A stretch of DNA of 64,000 nucleotides from Salinimicrobium xinjiangense DSM 19287 (GTDB taxonomy: Bacteria; Bacteroidota; Bacteroidia; Flavobacteriales; Flavobacteriaceae): the NCBI RefSeq assembly GCF_000423585.1, contig NZ_KE384054.1, positions 62,001 through 126,000 on the forward strand, written 5' to 3'. How positions within the stretch are numbered: position 1 is the stretch's first letter; every line of letters starts with the position of its first letter. Below are positions 17,345-26,045 of this stretch, one piece after another. The notes below the pieces were generated by a model. The model was not told the origin of the DNA, made no database searches, and saw only the letters and a program-made list of their open reading frames with translations. The translations under genes were made by a program, and so were the position numbers.

Positions 17345-18190
17345 CTATTTACGGTTTAGGACAACTTTGAGGATATTTGCAGGAGCGTTTTCCGCTTCAT
17401 TTGAAATGTAAAGATCTCCTTCAGGATTAAAGGTGAGGCCTTCGGGATTGCCGAATTCTTCAGGCGTTAGGATGAAAAGTTCTTTAGGAGTTCCATCCTG
17501 TTCCGTAATAAGGATTTTTGGTCGGGTACCGTCAAGGATATAATACTCACCTCTCTCGGGATGAATATTAATTTCTCCCGGTGAAAATTTTTCTTTCTCC
17601 TTTACCTTCTGAAAGATAGGATCTGAGAAATTCACGGTAAATAGAGGCCCACTTGCAGAAGCTTTTTGTATTATATCTATTGCATAGATCTCTTTTTGTT
17701 GAGATGAACCTTTGCGATCTTTTACTGCCAGTAAGAGGCGATTATTTGCAGGGTCGGCACATATCCCTTCTATGTTGATGCCGGGAAGCCGGTTGAGATT
17801 TGTTACATGTTTCTGTACCTGCGGATCTTCTTTCATAAATCCTGAAATTACTATTATGATTCCGTCGCTGCGCAGCACGTAAGCGTCCTTCCCAACAATG
17901 GCTATGCCTTCATAATCTCCGCCGCTTCCAAACTTAATTTCCTTTTCCACCCTGGAATTTTTGAGGTTGTAAATAAATATTATCCCATCTTCGTCCTGTA
18001 CGCAGGCGATGCGATCTTCACCAATCCAGGCTATTCCGGAGACTTCATTTAAAGCTTCCGGTAAATCCCATTTTTCGAGGATCTTGTATTTTAAAGGCTC
18101 TCTTTCAAGTTCAGAAGCTTTCCCCTTGCATGCACTAATCATGCTCAGTGTGCCTATTAAAACAAGTATTCCAAAAATGACTTTTTTCAT
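17345..18190 (-). CDS. SdiA-regulated-like beta-propeller lipoprotein
   Basis: This is a 281-residue predicted lipoprotein, with lipobox around MISAC (Cys21). The mature part reads as a beta-propeller of the SdiA-regulated/esterase-like type: EVSGIAWIGEDRIACVQDEDG, GSGGDYEGIAIVGKDAYVLRSDG, GINIEGICADPANNRLLLAVK, FGNPEGLTFNPEGDLYISNEA. The acidic residues in these blades could bind calcium. Members are found in envelope regulons but lack a defined reaction. It is followed on the same strand by the VTT gene and preceded by a PepSY-like gene, so a minus-strand operon is likely. Confidence 0.82.
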   Translation of the reverse strand: MKKVIFGILVLIGTLSMISACKGKASELEREPLKYKILEKWDLPEALNEVSGIAWIGEDRIACVQDEDGIIFIYNLKNSRVEKEIKFGSGGDYEGIAIVGKDAYVLRSDGIIIVISGFMKEDPQVQKHVTNLNRLPGINIEGICADPANNRLLLAVKDRKGSSQQKEIYAIDIIQKASASGPLFTVNFSDPIFQKVKEKEKFSPGEINIHPERGEYYILDGTRPKILITEQDGTPKELFILTPEEFGNPEGLTFNPEGDLYISNEAENAPANILKVVLNRK

Positions 18191-18196
18191 AGCTTT

Positions 18197-18640
18197 TTAT
18201 TTCCAGTAGGTTCGATTCGCTTCTATTTCTCCCGCGGCATTCAGTACAATTTTCTTGTCAATGAAAAACCTGTTTATTTCCACCTGATACAGAATTTCCT
18301 CTGCGATTTTCACCCACTCGGGATCTTCTATTTTCTTTTGTCCATATTCTTTTTCAAGTGTTTGCTGAACTGCAGGTGGGAGTTCATTCCATTCTATTTC
18401 CTTCTTTTCCTTTAGTATATTTCCGGAAGCGTGGATAACTGCCGAATGATCCTTTCCATTTAAATTGAAGTCAACCTCGTAATCCTGCCCGGATGGATTA
18501 AATTCAGCATCTTTTGCATCAGCATATTGAGCCCAGAATTCATTCAGGATGACAGAAGGCACTTCTGCGTAGGGATAGTCGTCGTCGCAGGACAACAACA
18601 GAACACTCACCAGAATCAAGAAGAAATTTTTAAAATTCAC
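18197..18640 (-). CDS. PepSY-like domain lipoprotein
   Basis: This 147-residue protein starts with GTG and has a lipoprotein signal (LLLSC, Cys18, followed by DDDYPYAEVP). The mature domain has the secreted PepSY-like pattern seen in Bacteroidota (DYEVDFNLNGKDHSAVIHASGNILKEKKEIE). Acidic residues right after the lipidated cysteine fit flavobacterial surface-export signals. It lies 43 bp downstream of the sensor kinase gene; a second PepSY-like gene lies on the other side of the response regulator. A role in sensing by, or output of, that two-component system is plausible. Confidence 0.75.
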   Translation of the reverse strand: MNFKNFFLILVSVLLLSCDDDYPYAEVPSVILNEFWAQYADAKDAEFNPSGQDYEVDFNLNGKDHSAVIHASGNILKEKKEIEWNELPPAVQQTLEKEYGQKKIEDPEWVKIAEEILYQVEINRFFIDKKIVLNAAGEIEANRTYWK

Positions 18641-18683
18641 TTTTTACCTTTTCCGCTAATTTGAGGCAGGAAACTGGAAAGAA

Positions 18684-19952
18684 TTAGGAACTTTGAAATT
18701 TAATTGTAAAGACATGTTTTTGAGAAGTGTAGGTGTAGCTGAGCTCTAAATTCATTTTGTCAGCTATGGCTTTTGAAATTGCCAGGCCAAGTCCGGTTGA
18801 ATCTGCCTTTTCAGCTCCTTTAAATCTGCTGAAGATCCTGCTTGTAACAAGAGCTTTCGTCCCCGGATTCTTAAACTCAATTTTTCCTGAAGAAATATTG
18901 ACTTCCACAGCACTACCGGAATGACTGTGTAAAATTGCATTTTTGAGCAGGTTTGAAATGAGGATACCTGCCAGATCTTTATTTCCGGAATGTTCGTTAC
19001 TTTCTTCTTCAGATAAAATGATTTTCACGTCCCGGTGCACGACAAAATCTTCAAATTCTGCTATTATTTGTTTTACAAGTGCATTCCAGTCAATTTTTTC
19101 TGTTTCGGCAAACTGCCTGTTCTCAATGCGGGAGAGCAGTAAGAGTGATCTGTTAAGGCGGGTGAGTTTTTCCAGGCTTTGAAGTACAGCACCCAGCTCT
19201 TCCATCTGCTTCGGCGGAAGATCGGCATTCTCGGCCATTAACTCCAACTTATTGATGCTAATAGCGAGCGGGGTTTGCAGCTCATGCGAAGCATTTTCAA
19301 TGAATTCTTTCTGACTCTTATAACTTTCTACCGATTTTTTCAATAGCCTGTCGACTCTTTTGTTTAGTAACTGAAATTCCTCAATATTGGTTTTTTCAAA
19401 CTTGATCTTGTCATCTTTTTCTATACTGAAATTCTCGAGCCTTCGAAGAAGCTTGTAGAAAGGCTTCCATGCCTTCTGCTGAAAGAAACTGTTCAGTAAA
19501 ACTATGGTCAGGACCAAACCCAAATAGAGCCACAGCAGAGAAAAGAAAAGTTCCTTCTGAAGATCATCTTCCTCGACCATGGAAGTAACCACCTTGATCT
19601 TGTAAAATGAATCATCCTGCTGAAAAACACTTTCTAAAAGACGTACCGGCTCATATTCAGATTCATTCTCCATGAACATGAGCGTGTCCCTGTAAGCATC
19701 AGTATAATCTTTACTAAGTTCTGGTGTGGTCGGCGTGATAATGTAATTGCCATCCTCAAAAGCTGATTTTTCAAGGATTGAGGGCTCCTGCCTTGCTTTC
19801 CTTATTATCAACATTTTCTGGTTGTCGAGGCCGTCATCCATACTGTCATAGATCTCATCCAGGATCTCAAAGTAGAAGATCAGCGCCCAGAACGCCAGCA
19901 AAAATACAAGGATTACTGCAAAATAGGTTGTGGTGTAATTTAGGAGCTTCAT
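18684..19952 (-). CDS. two-component sensor histidine kinase
   Basis: This is a 422-residue inner-membrane HisKA-type kinase. Membrane helix 1 is about 9-29, a periplasmic sensor loop about 30-135, and helix 2 about 137-157. A linker leads to the DHp domain with phospho-accepting H223 in ENASHELQTPLA. The HATPase domain has the N-box (LISNLLKNAILHS) and G-box STGLGLAISKAIAD. It overlaps its response regulator gene by 4 bp (ATGA), so the two form a cognate pair. The sensor loop has no recognised fold. Flanking PepSY-like genes suggest a periplasmic protein, metal or peptide signal. Confidence 0.92.
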   Translation of the reverse strand: MKLLNYTTTYFAVILVFLLAFWALIFYFEILDEIYDSMDDGLDNQKMLIIRKARQEPSILEKSAFEDGNYIITPTTPELSKDYTDAYRDTLMFMENESEYEPVRLLESVFQQDDSFYKIKVVTSMVEEDDLQKELFFSLLWLYLGLVLTIVLLNSFFQQKAWKPFYKLLRRLENFSIEKDDKIKFEKTNIEEFQLLNKRVDRLLKKSVESYKSQKEFIENASHELQTPLAISINKLELMAENADLPPKQMEELGAVLQSLEKLTRLNRSLLLLSRIENRQFAETEKIDWNALVKQIIAEFEDFVVHRDVKIILSEEESNEHSGNKDLAGILISNLLKNAILHSHSGSAVEVNISSGKIEFKNPGTKALVTSRIFSRFKGAEKADSTGLGLAISKAIADKMNLELSYTYTSQKHVFTIKFQSS

Positions 19953-20626
19953 ACAACCAGGAGCTTATAACCTATTCCATAAATTGCTTTGATCTCGAGT
20001 CCCGCATTTTTATCTGAAAGTTTTTTTCGTAAGTTCTTGATCTGGGAATAAATAAAATCAAAGTTATCTGACTGGTCAATGTAATCGCCCCATACATGTT
20101 CTGCCAGCGCCGATTTGCTAACAAGCCTGTTTTGATTGGTACAGAGATAGAACAGGACATCAAATTCCTTCCGGTTGAGCTCGAGTTCTTCACTATTCAC
20201 CTTCACCTGGTGGCTATCAATATTTATTGTCACATTGGCAACCTTCAGTAAATTACTTCCGTCCAATTTTCGTCGCCGAAGGACTGCTTTGACCCTGGCA
20301 TTTAGTTCAGCCATATGAAAAGGCTTGGGAAGATAATCATCAGCGCCCAGTTCCAGGCCATGAACCTTGTCATCGAGAGAATCCTTAGCCGAAACTATGA
20401 TTACTGAATCTGAGTAACCTTTATTTTTGAGGGTTTTCAGGATCTCGAGACCGTTTCCGTCGGGTAAGCCAATATCCAGTAGAATACAATCGTAGTCATA
20501 AACTCCAATCTTTGATAAAGCTTCTTTGTAGGTGGCTACAGGCTCCACCAGGAAATCTTCTTTTTCCAAAGTAGCCTGCATATTATGCCTCATGTCTTTC
20601 TCGTCTTCGATGATAAGGATCTTCAT
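19949..20626 (-). CDS. OmpR-family response regulator
   Basis: This is a 225-residue DNA-binding response regulator. The receiver domain has acidic pocket E7-D8, phospho-acceptor D51 (CILLDIGLPDGNGL), the VSAKDS threonine/serine position and KPF lysine motif. The C-terminal winged helix is visible as LNRKEFDVLFYLCTNQNRLVSKSALAEHVWG and the IKAIYGIGYKL recognition end. It is upstream of the kinase in the operon and divergent from the secreted PepSY-like gene at 20738, a likely target. Confidence 0.94.
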   Translation of the reverse strand: MKILIIEDEKDMRHNMQATLEKEDFLVEPVATYKEALSKIGVYDYDCILLDIGLPDGNGLEILKTLKNKGYSDSVIIVSAKDSLDDKVHGLELGADDYLPKPFHMAELNARVKAVLRRRKLDGSNLLKVANVTINIDSHQVKVNSEELELNRKEFDVLFYLCTNQNRLVSKSALAEHVWGDYIDQSDNFDFIYSQIKNLRKKLSDKNAGLEIKAIYGIGYKLLVV

Positions 20627-20737
20627 ACGTCCAAAAGTAGGAGTGAATTTGGGAAAGATTTAGGATTCATGAAAAGCTGATTCCTAAGTTTTTCCAGATT
20701 TGCAGGCTTTCTTCGCATCAAATTAAAAAAACAAGTT

Positions 20738-21169
20738 ATGAAAAAAGTAATTGTATCAGCGTTTTTCGCGCTATTCTCAGTAGGGATATTTGCACAGGCA
20801 AACACAAGTAATTTGCCGGGGACTGCCAAAGATTTCATCAATCAGCATTTTTCCGGTGATGATGTTCAGGAGGTAAAAGAATATAGTACCTGGCAAATCT
20901 GGGAAGATGAGAAGTATGAGGTAACACTTGCCAACGGCATTGAACTGGATTTTGATGAAAATGGGAATATAATTGAAATTGATAGTCAAAATAATGAAGC
21001 TATACCGATGTCGGCTTTGCCTTCTAAGATTACTTCTTATCTACAATCCAACTACCCAAACGCCAAGGTCATAGGATGGGAAAAACAGGATAAGGAACAG
21101 GAGGTGGAATTAGCTGATGGAACTGAACTGGAATTTGACTCTGATGGGAATTTTAGAAAGATAGATTAA
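20738..21169 (+). CDS. secreted protein with two PepSY-like repeats
   Basis: This is a 143-residue periplasmic protein. It has a signal peptide (MKKVIVSAFFALFSVGIFAQA) followed by two similar halves, each ending in the same pattern (YEVTLANGIELDFDENGNI and QEVELADGTELEFDSDGNF). This repeat is typical of the Bacteroidota PepSY-like family of small secreted proteins. It is divergent from the response regulator gene across about 110 bp and ends at a clear intrinsic terminator, so it is a single-gene unit probably controlled by the adjacent regulator. No enzyme motif is present. Confidence 0.85.
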   Translation: MKKVIVSAFFALFSVGIFAQANTSNLPGTAKDFINQHFSGDDVQEVKEYSTWQIWEDEKYEVTLANGIELDFDENGNIIEIDSQNNEAIPMSALPSKITSYLQSNYPNAKVIGWEKQDKEQEVELADGTELEFDSDGNFRKID

Positions 21170-21190
21170 CTCCTTTAATATGTTATATCT

Positions 21191-21225
21191 AAAAGAGGTT
21201 AGCCTAAAGTTAGCCTCTTTTAGAC
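21191..21225 (+). terminator. terminator after the PepSY-like gene
   Basis: AAAAGAGGTTA (21191-21201) pairs with TAGCCTCTTTT (21211-21221) in an 11-bp stem with one G-U pair and a 9-nt loop. The A-rich left and T-rich right flanks could make it work in both directions. Confidence 0.75.
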
Positions 21226-21258
21226 TTTAGTGATTAAATTAATTTAAAGTCTGTAAGG

Positions 21259-21477
21259 ATGCTGGCAGGAATAAAGTTTTTGAGGATACTGTGTCTCGTT
21301 CTATTAATGCTCAGTGTTATTATTACAACCATATGGATTATTGAGCTAAATTTTCCCGCGGAAGAGGTATCTGAAATAAACACACAACATCTTCAATGGA
21401 TCTCCTGGTATGTTACAGCTCCTCTGGTTGTAATTTATGCTACCATAAAGTTGATAGAATTTCTAGTCAGGCAATAA
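21259..21477 (+). CDS. small membrane protein, 72 aa, unknown
   Basis: This 72-residue protein has two hydrophobic helices (about 8-27 and 47-67) separated by an acidic loop (ELNFPAEEVSEINTQHLQW). No family is recognised. The ATG is followed by a consistent frame to TAA. It sits between a terminator and the convergent DUF1206 gene, which ends 3 bp away. It is likely real because the frame fills the gap exactly and the protein has a sensible membrane topology, but it is unproven. Confidence 0.6.
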   Translation: MLAGIKFLRILCLVLLMLSVIITTIWIIELNFPAEEVSEINTQHLQWISWYVTAPLVVIYATIKLIEFLVRQ

Positions 21478-21480
21478 TTC

Positions 21481-22314
21481 CTACTGCAGGGTAGTTAAAT
21501 TAGCATGTCTTGCAACCATGATATGAAATATGCCGTAACCAATAAGACCCAGAGCTGTAGCGCCAAGCAGAAAAGATCCATAGGAGAAGGAGAGCAGGTA
21601 CTGTAAGGCGCCTTCAGTTCCTTTATAGATGTTGGCATTGTGCTGAAGAATTACTTTGATCAAAAAGAAAGAAATAATTCCAAAGACCACCCCACGTGAG
21701 ATATATCCAAACCTGCCGGACCTTCTAATGAAGTCATATTCGTGTTTGATCTCGGGGTAGTTGTCAATTTTTTTCATGAATTTTCCATCTTTTGCAATTT
21801 TAAATTGCCAAAGTGCCTGTCCGGCTACAACCAGGGCCAGGATCCAGAGTATCAATTTTCCCCAATCTGTAGAAAGTAACTCCCAAAGCGCAGCTTTTTC
21901 TTCCAGATTTCCATCTGAATTTCCTCCACTACCGGTTTGAAAGCTTGTAACAAGTGGCTTGAAAAATGAATATGCGATAATTCCGTAAAATACTCCGGAA
22001 TAAAAAAAGCGAAATCTCCTGAACCCGTTTTGAATATTATTTTTCCTGATTAGTTTACCCGGCAGGAACAGGGCCTCGTAAAATCTCCAAAGCGTATAAG
22101 CCGATAGGCCCAGAGCTATTAATGCTCCCAGAATTTTCCCCATGGGCAGGGTGAGCAGATATTTTATTGCCCCATCTGTACTGCTAATTTCTCCTCCCTG
22201 GTCAAAGGCTGCCAAAAAGGTGAGCGTACCTATAAGAAGATAGACCACTCCTTTAGTAAAAAAGCCGGCAGTACGCACCTTTGCCACATGTCCCTCATCG
22301 GGGTCTAAATTCAT
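21481..22314 (-). CDS. DUF1206 membrane protein
   Basis: This is a 277-residue polytopic protein with three homologous pairs of membrane helices, each beginning with an R-x-G/GY pattern (VRTAGFFTKGVVYLLIGTL, FRFFYSGVFYGIIAYSF, SGRFGYISRGVVFGIISFF). This is the internal repeat arrangement of DUF1206. The function is unknown in the family. It is transcribed away from a 90-bp gap and is probably monocistronic. Confidence 0.85.
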   Translation of the reverse strand: MNLDPDEGHVAKVRTAGFFTKGVVYLLIGTLTFLAAFDQGGEISSTDGAIKYLLTLPMGKILGALIALGLSAYTLWRFYEALFLPGKLIRKNNIQNGFRRFRFFYSGVFYGIIAYSFFKPLVTSFQTGSGGNSDGNLEEKAALWELLSTDWGKLILWILALVVAGQALWQFKIAKDGKFMKKIDNYPEIKHEYDFIRRSGRFGYISRGVVFGIISFFLIKVILQHNANIYKGTEGALQYLLSFSYGSFLLGATALGLIGYGIFHIMVARHANLTTLQ

Positions 22315-22407
22315 GCTGATTTTTTCACTAATTTAATTTTTTCCGGAATCTGTGCTGCAGGAAGCCGCTTTTTTAACCTCGAATTAGCGAATTTAAATGG
22401 CAGTTTA

Positions 22408-23364
22408 CTATTGTGCTTCAATAAATTCCAAAGCTCGTTTTTCGTTGTAGGTAACAGGGCCGTTTTGGATAAACCCTACATGTCCTCCATAGTTGGGCAT
22501 TTCGAGATGAAAATGAGGATTTTCCCGTGCGGTATCAATAGGATAGCAGTCAGGGGAAAGAAAGCCGTCATTTTGAGCATTAATAAGAAGTGTGGGGATT
22601 TTTATATTCTCCAGGAAATGCAGGGAGCTGTTCTTTTCATAGTAATCCAATGCGTTTTCAAAGTCGTGAGCACGACTGGTGTACAGGTTGTCAATGTCCA
22701 GCAGAGTGTCACATGCTGCAATCTTCTCGCGGCTTAACTGTCCGGGAAATTGTTCTGCCCGCAATGACAGATGTTCCCTTAATTTGTAAAGAAAGCGTTT
22801 GGCATAAATAAAGTTTTGTTTTTTCTGGAGCTGCTTCAGGGAGCCATGAAGATCACAAGGTACAGAGACCACTACGGCAGCTTTTAATTGCTTCGGAAGC
22901 TCCCTTTTTTCACCTAAATATTTCAGCATTAGATTACCGCCGAGGCTAAATCCATTAAAAGCCAGCTGATCATATTTGGACCTTTTCAGAATATGCCTAA
23001 CTACCTGGTCAAGATCCCCTGTTGCGCCAGCATGATAAGATTTGAATTTTCTGTTCAATTCTCCGCTGCAGCCTCTAAGGTTTACAGCGGCCACATCCCA
23101 CCCATTTTCTGTAAAATGTTTAGCAATTCCGGTAACATAGGGTCTTTTAGAACTGCCCTCAAGTCCGTGAATAATTACAAGTACCCGAGATGTCTTCCCC
23201 GGGGAATAACTCCAGTCCAGGTCCAGAAAATCCCCGTCTTCAAGTTCCATACGTTCCCGCTGCTGCGCTACTTCTACACGACGTATAGTGGCCGAATAAA
23301 CAGTAGAAACATGGTAATTCCTGAAAACAAATGGAGGATCATATTTACTTTCTACCAGAGGCAT
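22408..23364 (-). CDS. alpha/beta hydrolase of the YheT (AB-hydrolase 4) family
   Basis: This is a 318-residue cytoplasmic hydrolase. The oxyanion region VIIHGLEGSSKRPYV, the NLRGCSGELN segment and the nucleophile elbow FNGFSLGGNLMLKYLGE (Ser in G-F-S-L-G) identify the YheT/ABHD1-3 family. The catalytic Asp and His are probably in INAQNDGFLSPD and NYGGHVGF. The substrate is unknown, presumably a lipid or ester. ATG 23364 (MPLVESKYDPPF) is preferred to the longer frame starting at 23508, because that extension overlaps the divergent gene's promoter and start. Confidence 0.88.
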   Translation of the reverse strand: MPLVESKYDPPFVFRNYHVSTVYSATIRRVEVAQQRERMELEDGDFLDLDWSYSPGKTSRVLVIIHGLEGSSKRPYVTGIAKHFTENGWDVAAVNLRGCSGELNRKFKSYHAGATGDLDQVVRHILKRSKYDQLAFNGFSLGGNLMLKYLGEKRELPKQLKAAVVVSVPCDLHGSLKQLQKKQNFIYAKRFLYKLREHLSLRAEQFPGQLSREKIAACDTLLDIDNLYTSRAHDFENALDYYEKNSSLHFLENIKIPTLLINAQNDGFLSPDCYPIDTARENPHFHLEMPNYGGHVGFIQNGPVTYNEKRALEFIEAQ

Positions 23365-23421
23365 GAGCTTAGAGTTCGAATTAATGGTAAAGGAAATTAA
23401 AATTCTTATGCATGCATAGTA

Positions 23422-23429
23422 TAAATTTG
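23422..23429 (+). promoter_or_regulatory. -7 box of the 23455 thioesterase gene
   Basis: TAAATTTG matches TAnnTTTG. The ATG is 26 bp downstream, and a weak -33 cannot be assigned. The position lies between divergent genes. Confidence 0.45.
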
Positions 23430-23454
23430 TAATTTTATCCCAAAAATAGAGATA

Positions 23455-23949
23455 ATGTACAGGAAAAATTTTGAAATAAGGTGGAGTGATATTGATGCGA
23501 ACAGGCATTTAGCCAATACTGCATATATTAATTTCATGAGTCATACCAGAATGGGTTTTTTAATGGAGAATGGTTTTGGTCAAAAAGAAATGGCTGAACA
23601 TAATCTTGGTCCCGTGGTCTTTTACGAACATATCTACTATTTTAAAGAGGTTTTTGCGGGAAAACCCGTAACCGTTACTCTTAGGCTTAAAGGGCTCTCT
23701 GAAGATGGTATGTACTTCGAATTTATTCACGATTTCTATGATTATAAAGGGCGCAATTTCGCCAGCTGTGAAATGATGGGCGCCTGGATCGATCTTAAAG
23801 AACGCAAATTAAGAGGGCTTCCAAAAGACCTGTTTGATAAGCTGGACCACCTTGATCATACCGAAGATTTTAAAGTTCTTACGCGCGAAGATACCCGCAG
23901 GTACGGTAAAAAGCCTAAGGATATAGATCCTGCTATGTTACGGGCTTAG
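23455..23949 (+). CDS. hot-dog fold acyl-CoA thioesterase-like protein
   Basis: This is a 164-residue hot-dog protein of the 4-hydroxybenzoyl-CoA thioesterase/YbgC type. The N-terminal FEIRWSDIDANRHLANTAY contains the Asp (D12/D14) and Asn/His pattern of the active-site helix entry. The substrate is likely an acyl-CoA or acyl carrier protein thioester, not identifiable further. The 3' end overlaps the convergent EamA gene by 17 bp. Confidence 0.88.
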   Translation: MYRKNFEIRWSDIDANRHLANTAYINFMSHTRMGFLMENGFGQKEMAEHNLGPVVFYEHIYYFKEVFAGKPVTVTLRLKGLSEDGMYFEFIHDFYDYKGRNFASCEMMGAWIDLKERKLRGLPKDLFDKLDHLDHTEDFKVLTREDTRRYGKKPKDIDPAMLRA

Positions 23950-24826
23950 GCTTTCTTGTCACCATATAAACACCGGCAAAGACCAGCAGGGCGCCGATGA
24001 TCTTGAGCATGTTGAGGGAATCTGCTCCTGTGGAAACTGCATAGGCTATTGCAATTAAAGGCTGTAGATAAACAAAAGCGCTGATGGTGGAAGCAGTTAA
24101 CTGTCTTAGTGCATACACATTTAGAAGGTAAGTGAGAAAAGTGGTCCCAAAGACCACAAAACTCATCCCAAGGATAGCTTCTGTTGGTAAGGCAGACCAT
24201 TCAACTTCTGTAAATTCTCCTAAAGTAAAAGGAAGATTGATGATAACTGCCATCAGGAAAAGCCATTTCATTAAGGTGAATGGATGGTATTTTGAAGTAA
24301 GCGGTTTTACCAGGATCAGGTAAAGTCCATAGGAGGTGGCATTGACGAGAACCAAAAGATTACCGAGGGGAATATTAGGCGCGTTCTGCACTTGATCACT
24401 GCTAAAGAATATTAGTCCCAGAGCACCGGCAAGTCCTGTAATTATCCCTAAAGTTTTTAGCCAGGTAATTCTCTCTTTAATCAGAATTGCAGCTAAAACC
24501 AGAACAATTATAGGAGTAATGGTTGTGATGACCGAACTGTTTATTGGTGTTGTGAGACTGAGACCTTTGAAGAAAAACAGCATATTGATGCACATACCCA
24601 GCACTGAGCAGCCAAAAAGCCTTGGCCAGTCGCTAGTGGCGACTTTTTCTTTTGGCCCCCAAAAGCTGATGAGCCAAAAGAGAATTGCTGCGCCGCTTAC
24701 CCTCAAAAGAATAAAACCGAAAGGTTCTATATAAACAGGCATTAAGCCTTTGGCTACCGTATGATTTATACCGTAGATTGTTCCTGCTCCAATAGCAGCA
24801 AGAATAGCAAGGGCTCTCTTATTCAC
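23933..24826 (-). CDS. EamA/DMT family transporter
   Basis: This is an about 297-residue inner-membrane exporter with ten predicted helices arranged as two EamA repeats (AAIGAGTIYGINHTVAKGL at the start; LLVLVNATSYGLYLILVKPL at the start of the second half). The substrate could be an amino acid or other metabolite. A GTG at 24826 is taken as the start (a TTG lies one codon upstream). It overlaps the 3' end of the ArsC-like gene by 8 bp and the convergent thioesterase gene by 17 bp. Confidence 0.88.
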   Translation of the reverse strand: MNKRALAILAAIGAGTIYGINHTVAKGLMPVYIEPFGFILLRVSGAAILFWLISFWGPKEKVATSDWPRLFGCSVLGMCINMLFFFKGLSLTTPINSSVITTITPIIVLVLAAILIKERITWLKTLGIITGLAGALGLIFFSSDQVQNAPNIPLGNLLVLVNATSYGLYLILVKPLTSKYHPFTLMKWLFLMAVIINLPFTLGEFTEVEWSALPTEAILGMSFVVFGTTFLTYLLNVYALRQLTASTISAFVYLQPLIAIAYAVSTGADSLNMLKIIGALLVFAGVYMVTRKPKPVT

Positions 24827-25172
24827 CAAGAGAATCTTTAGCTGCTGCTACTTCTTTTTTAGAATTACCCGCAAAGATCTGTTGGTCGTTTACGATTACG
24901 GGGCGCTTGAGGAAGGTATAGTGCTCTAAAAGAAGATTTTTGTAATCTTCTTCAGAAAGCTGCTTGTTTTTAAGGTCCCGCTCCTTGTACAATCTGGCTC
25001 TTTTATTAATTATGGCTTCATAAGTCCCGGCCCTATGTTTAAGCTCGAGCAGCTGCTTCATATCCAGAGGTTCCTTTTTGATGTCCTGTAGTTCAAAAGA
25101 GGAGGGAGCATTCAGGTCCTTTAGGATTCTTTTACAGGTATCGCAGGTTGACAGATAGTAGATCTTTTTCAT
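24819..25172 (-). CDS. ArsC/Spx-family thioredoxin-fold protein
   Basis: This is a 117-residue thioredoxin-like protein of the arsenate reductase/Spx/YffB superfamily. The N-terminal YLSTCDTCKRIL holds a CxxC, and the C-terminal part has TFLKRPVIVNDQQIFAG, the typical RP-cis-proline segment. True arsenate reductases have a different Cys context, and no ars genes are nearby, so arsenate reduction is not supported. A general thiol role is more cautious. Confidence 0.85.
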   Translation of the reverse strand: MKKIYYLSTCDTCKRILKDLNAPSSFELQDIKKEPLDMKQLLELKHRAGTYEAIINKRARLYKERDLKNKQLSEEDYKNLLLEHYTFLKRPVIVNDQQIFAGNSKKEVAAAKDSLGE

Positions 25173-25181
25173 GCGGTAAAA

Positions 25182-25952
25182 TTATTCAATCTTTATAAAT
25201 GGCTTCACCTCTTCCAGAGGAATTTCCATAATAATATCTCCCGCAGCATAAGGTGCAATCTCGTAGGAATTGTAGACCAGGATAATCTTATCTTCAGTAA
25301 ATCCAATGTTTTCGGGCAGACTAAAAGTGTCATCTTCAAACCAGAAGCCTGTGCTGTTGATATTGTCACCTTCGGGAATGCCCTGTTCCTGCCGGAACCG
25401 TTGTTCGGCAAAAGCCGTAAATTCCGGAACAAAGATTTGATCTGGAGAGAAGGATTCCCCTGTTTCCGGATTTATGTTAACAAAGGTGAGGGTTTTATAG
25501 CCATGGGCTCCACCGCTAAAAATTTCGGTTGTTATTCCTATTGAAACCAGTGTATCGGTGCGCAGGTAGATATTTTCGGCTACATACGCTTCCCATGGTG
25601 GTTCTTCGGAAAAGTTTTCGGCTGCTTCCCGGTAATCTGCAAGAAATCTTTCTGAAAGTTCCTCCAGGTTGGAAATTTCGGGATCATTTTCAGAAGAGAC
25701 AAGATTTATTATGTGTTGATCCAGATTTCTGTTGATCTGTCCTGAAACTCCTGCAGCACCTCTCGCCCGCACCACATCAATAGTTATTACCGAGCAGTCG
25801 TAAAGTGCCGTGTCACAATTGGCACCGGCTTTTTTTACGATACTTTCTTTTTTAAAACTTAACGGGATGGTTTTTTTTTCTTCTTCTTTATCGCTCTTAC
25901 AGGCCGTAAACAACAATACGAGCAGCAGGAGACGGAAAAATGATTGGAACAT
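25182..25952 (-). CDS. DUF4163/DUF3298 (RsiV-like) lipoprotein
   Basis: This is a 256-residue lipoprotein. Lipobox LFTAC (Cys18) is followed by KSDKEEEKK, an acidic/lysine stretch like flavobacterial surface-export signals. The mature region has a DUF4163-type domain followed by DUF3298 (FSGGAHGYKTLTFVNINPETG, where HGY is the family hallmark, and ILVYNSYEIAPYAAGDI). Similar ectodomains occur in the lysozyme-binding anti-sigma factor RsiV, but there is no sigma factor beside it, so the role is open. Confidence 0.86.
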   Translation of the reverse strand: MFQSFFRLLLLVLLFTACKSDKEEEKKTIPLSFKKESIVKKAGANCDTALYDCSVITIDVVRARGAAGVSGQINRNLDQHIINLVSSENDPEISNLEELSERFLADYREAAENFSEEPPWEAYVAENIYLRTDTLVSIGITTEIFSGGAHGYKTLTFVNINPETGESFSPDQIFVPEFTAFAEQRFRQEQGIPEGDNINSTGFWFEDDTFSLPENIGFTEDKIILVYNSYEIAPYAAGDIIMEIPLEEVKPFIKIE

Positions 25953-25992
25953 AAATGCTTAATGTTAAACTGATCTGAAAGATACGTGCTAT

Positions 25993-26024
25993 TTTGTGAA
26001 GACCCAAGGCCAATGCTACCTTTG
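25993..26024 (+). promoter_or_regulatory. promoter of the metB-type gene
   Basis: TTTG (25993-25996), a 20-bp spacer and TACCTTTG (26017-26024) match the Bacteroidota consensus at both elements. The start codon at 26046 follows 21 bp later. This also supports the later of the two possible starts. Confidence 0.75.
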
Positions 26025-26045
26025 TATCTTAAAGAAAATTTAAAT

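Noticed and set aside
23365-23508. N-terminal extension of the YheT-family hydrolase
   Set aside because: It would overlap the divergent thioesterase start and its -7 box, and the family begins near MPLVESKYDPPF.
24819-25172. Arsenate reductase / ars operon
   Set aside because: Only the superfamily fold is shared. No arsenic exporter or ArsR is nearby, and the Cys context fits the Spx/YffB side as well.
25986-26045. Earlier in-frame ATG for the metB-type gene
   Set aside because: A good promoter (TTTG-N20-TACCTTTG) lies inside that stretch, and the family N-terminus starts at [11 protein letters not shown].
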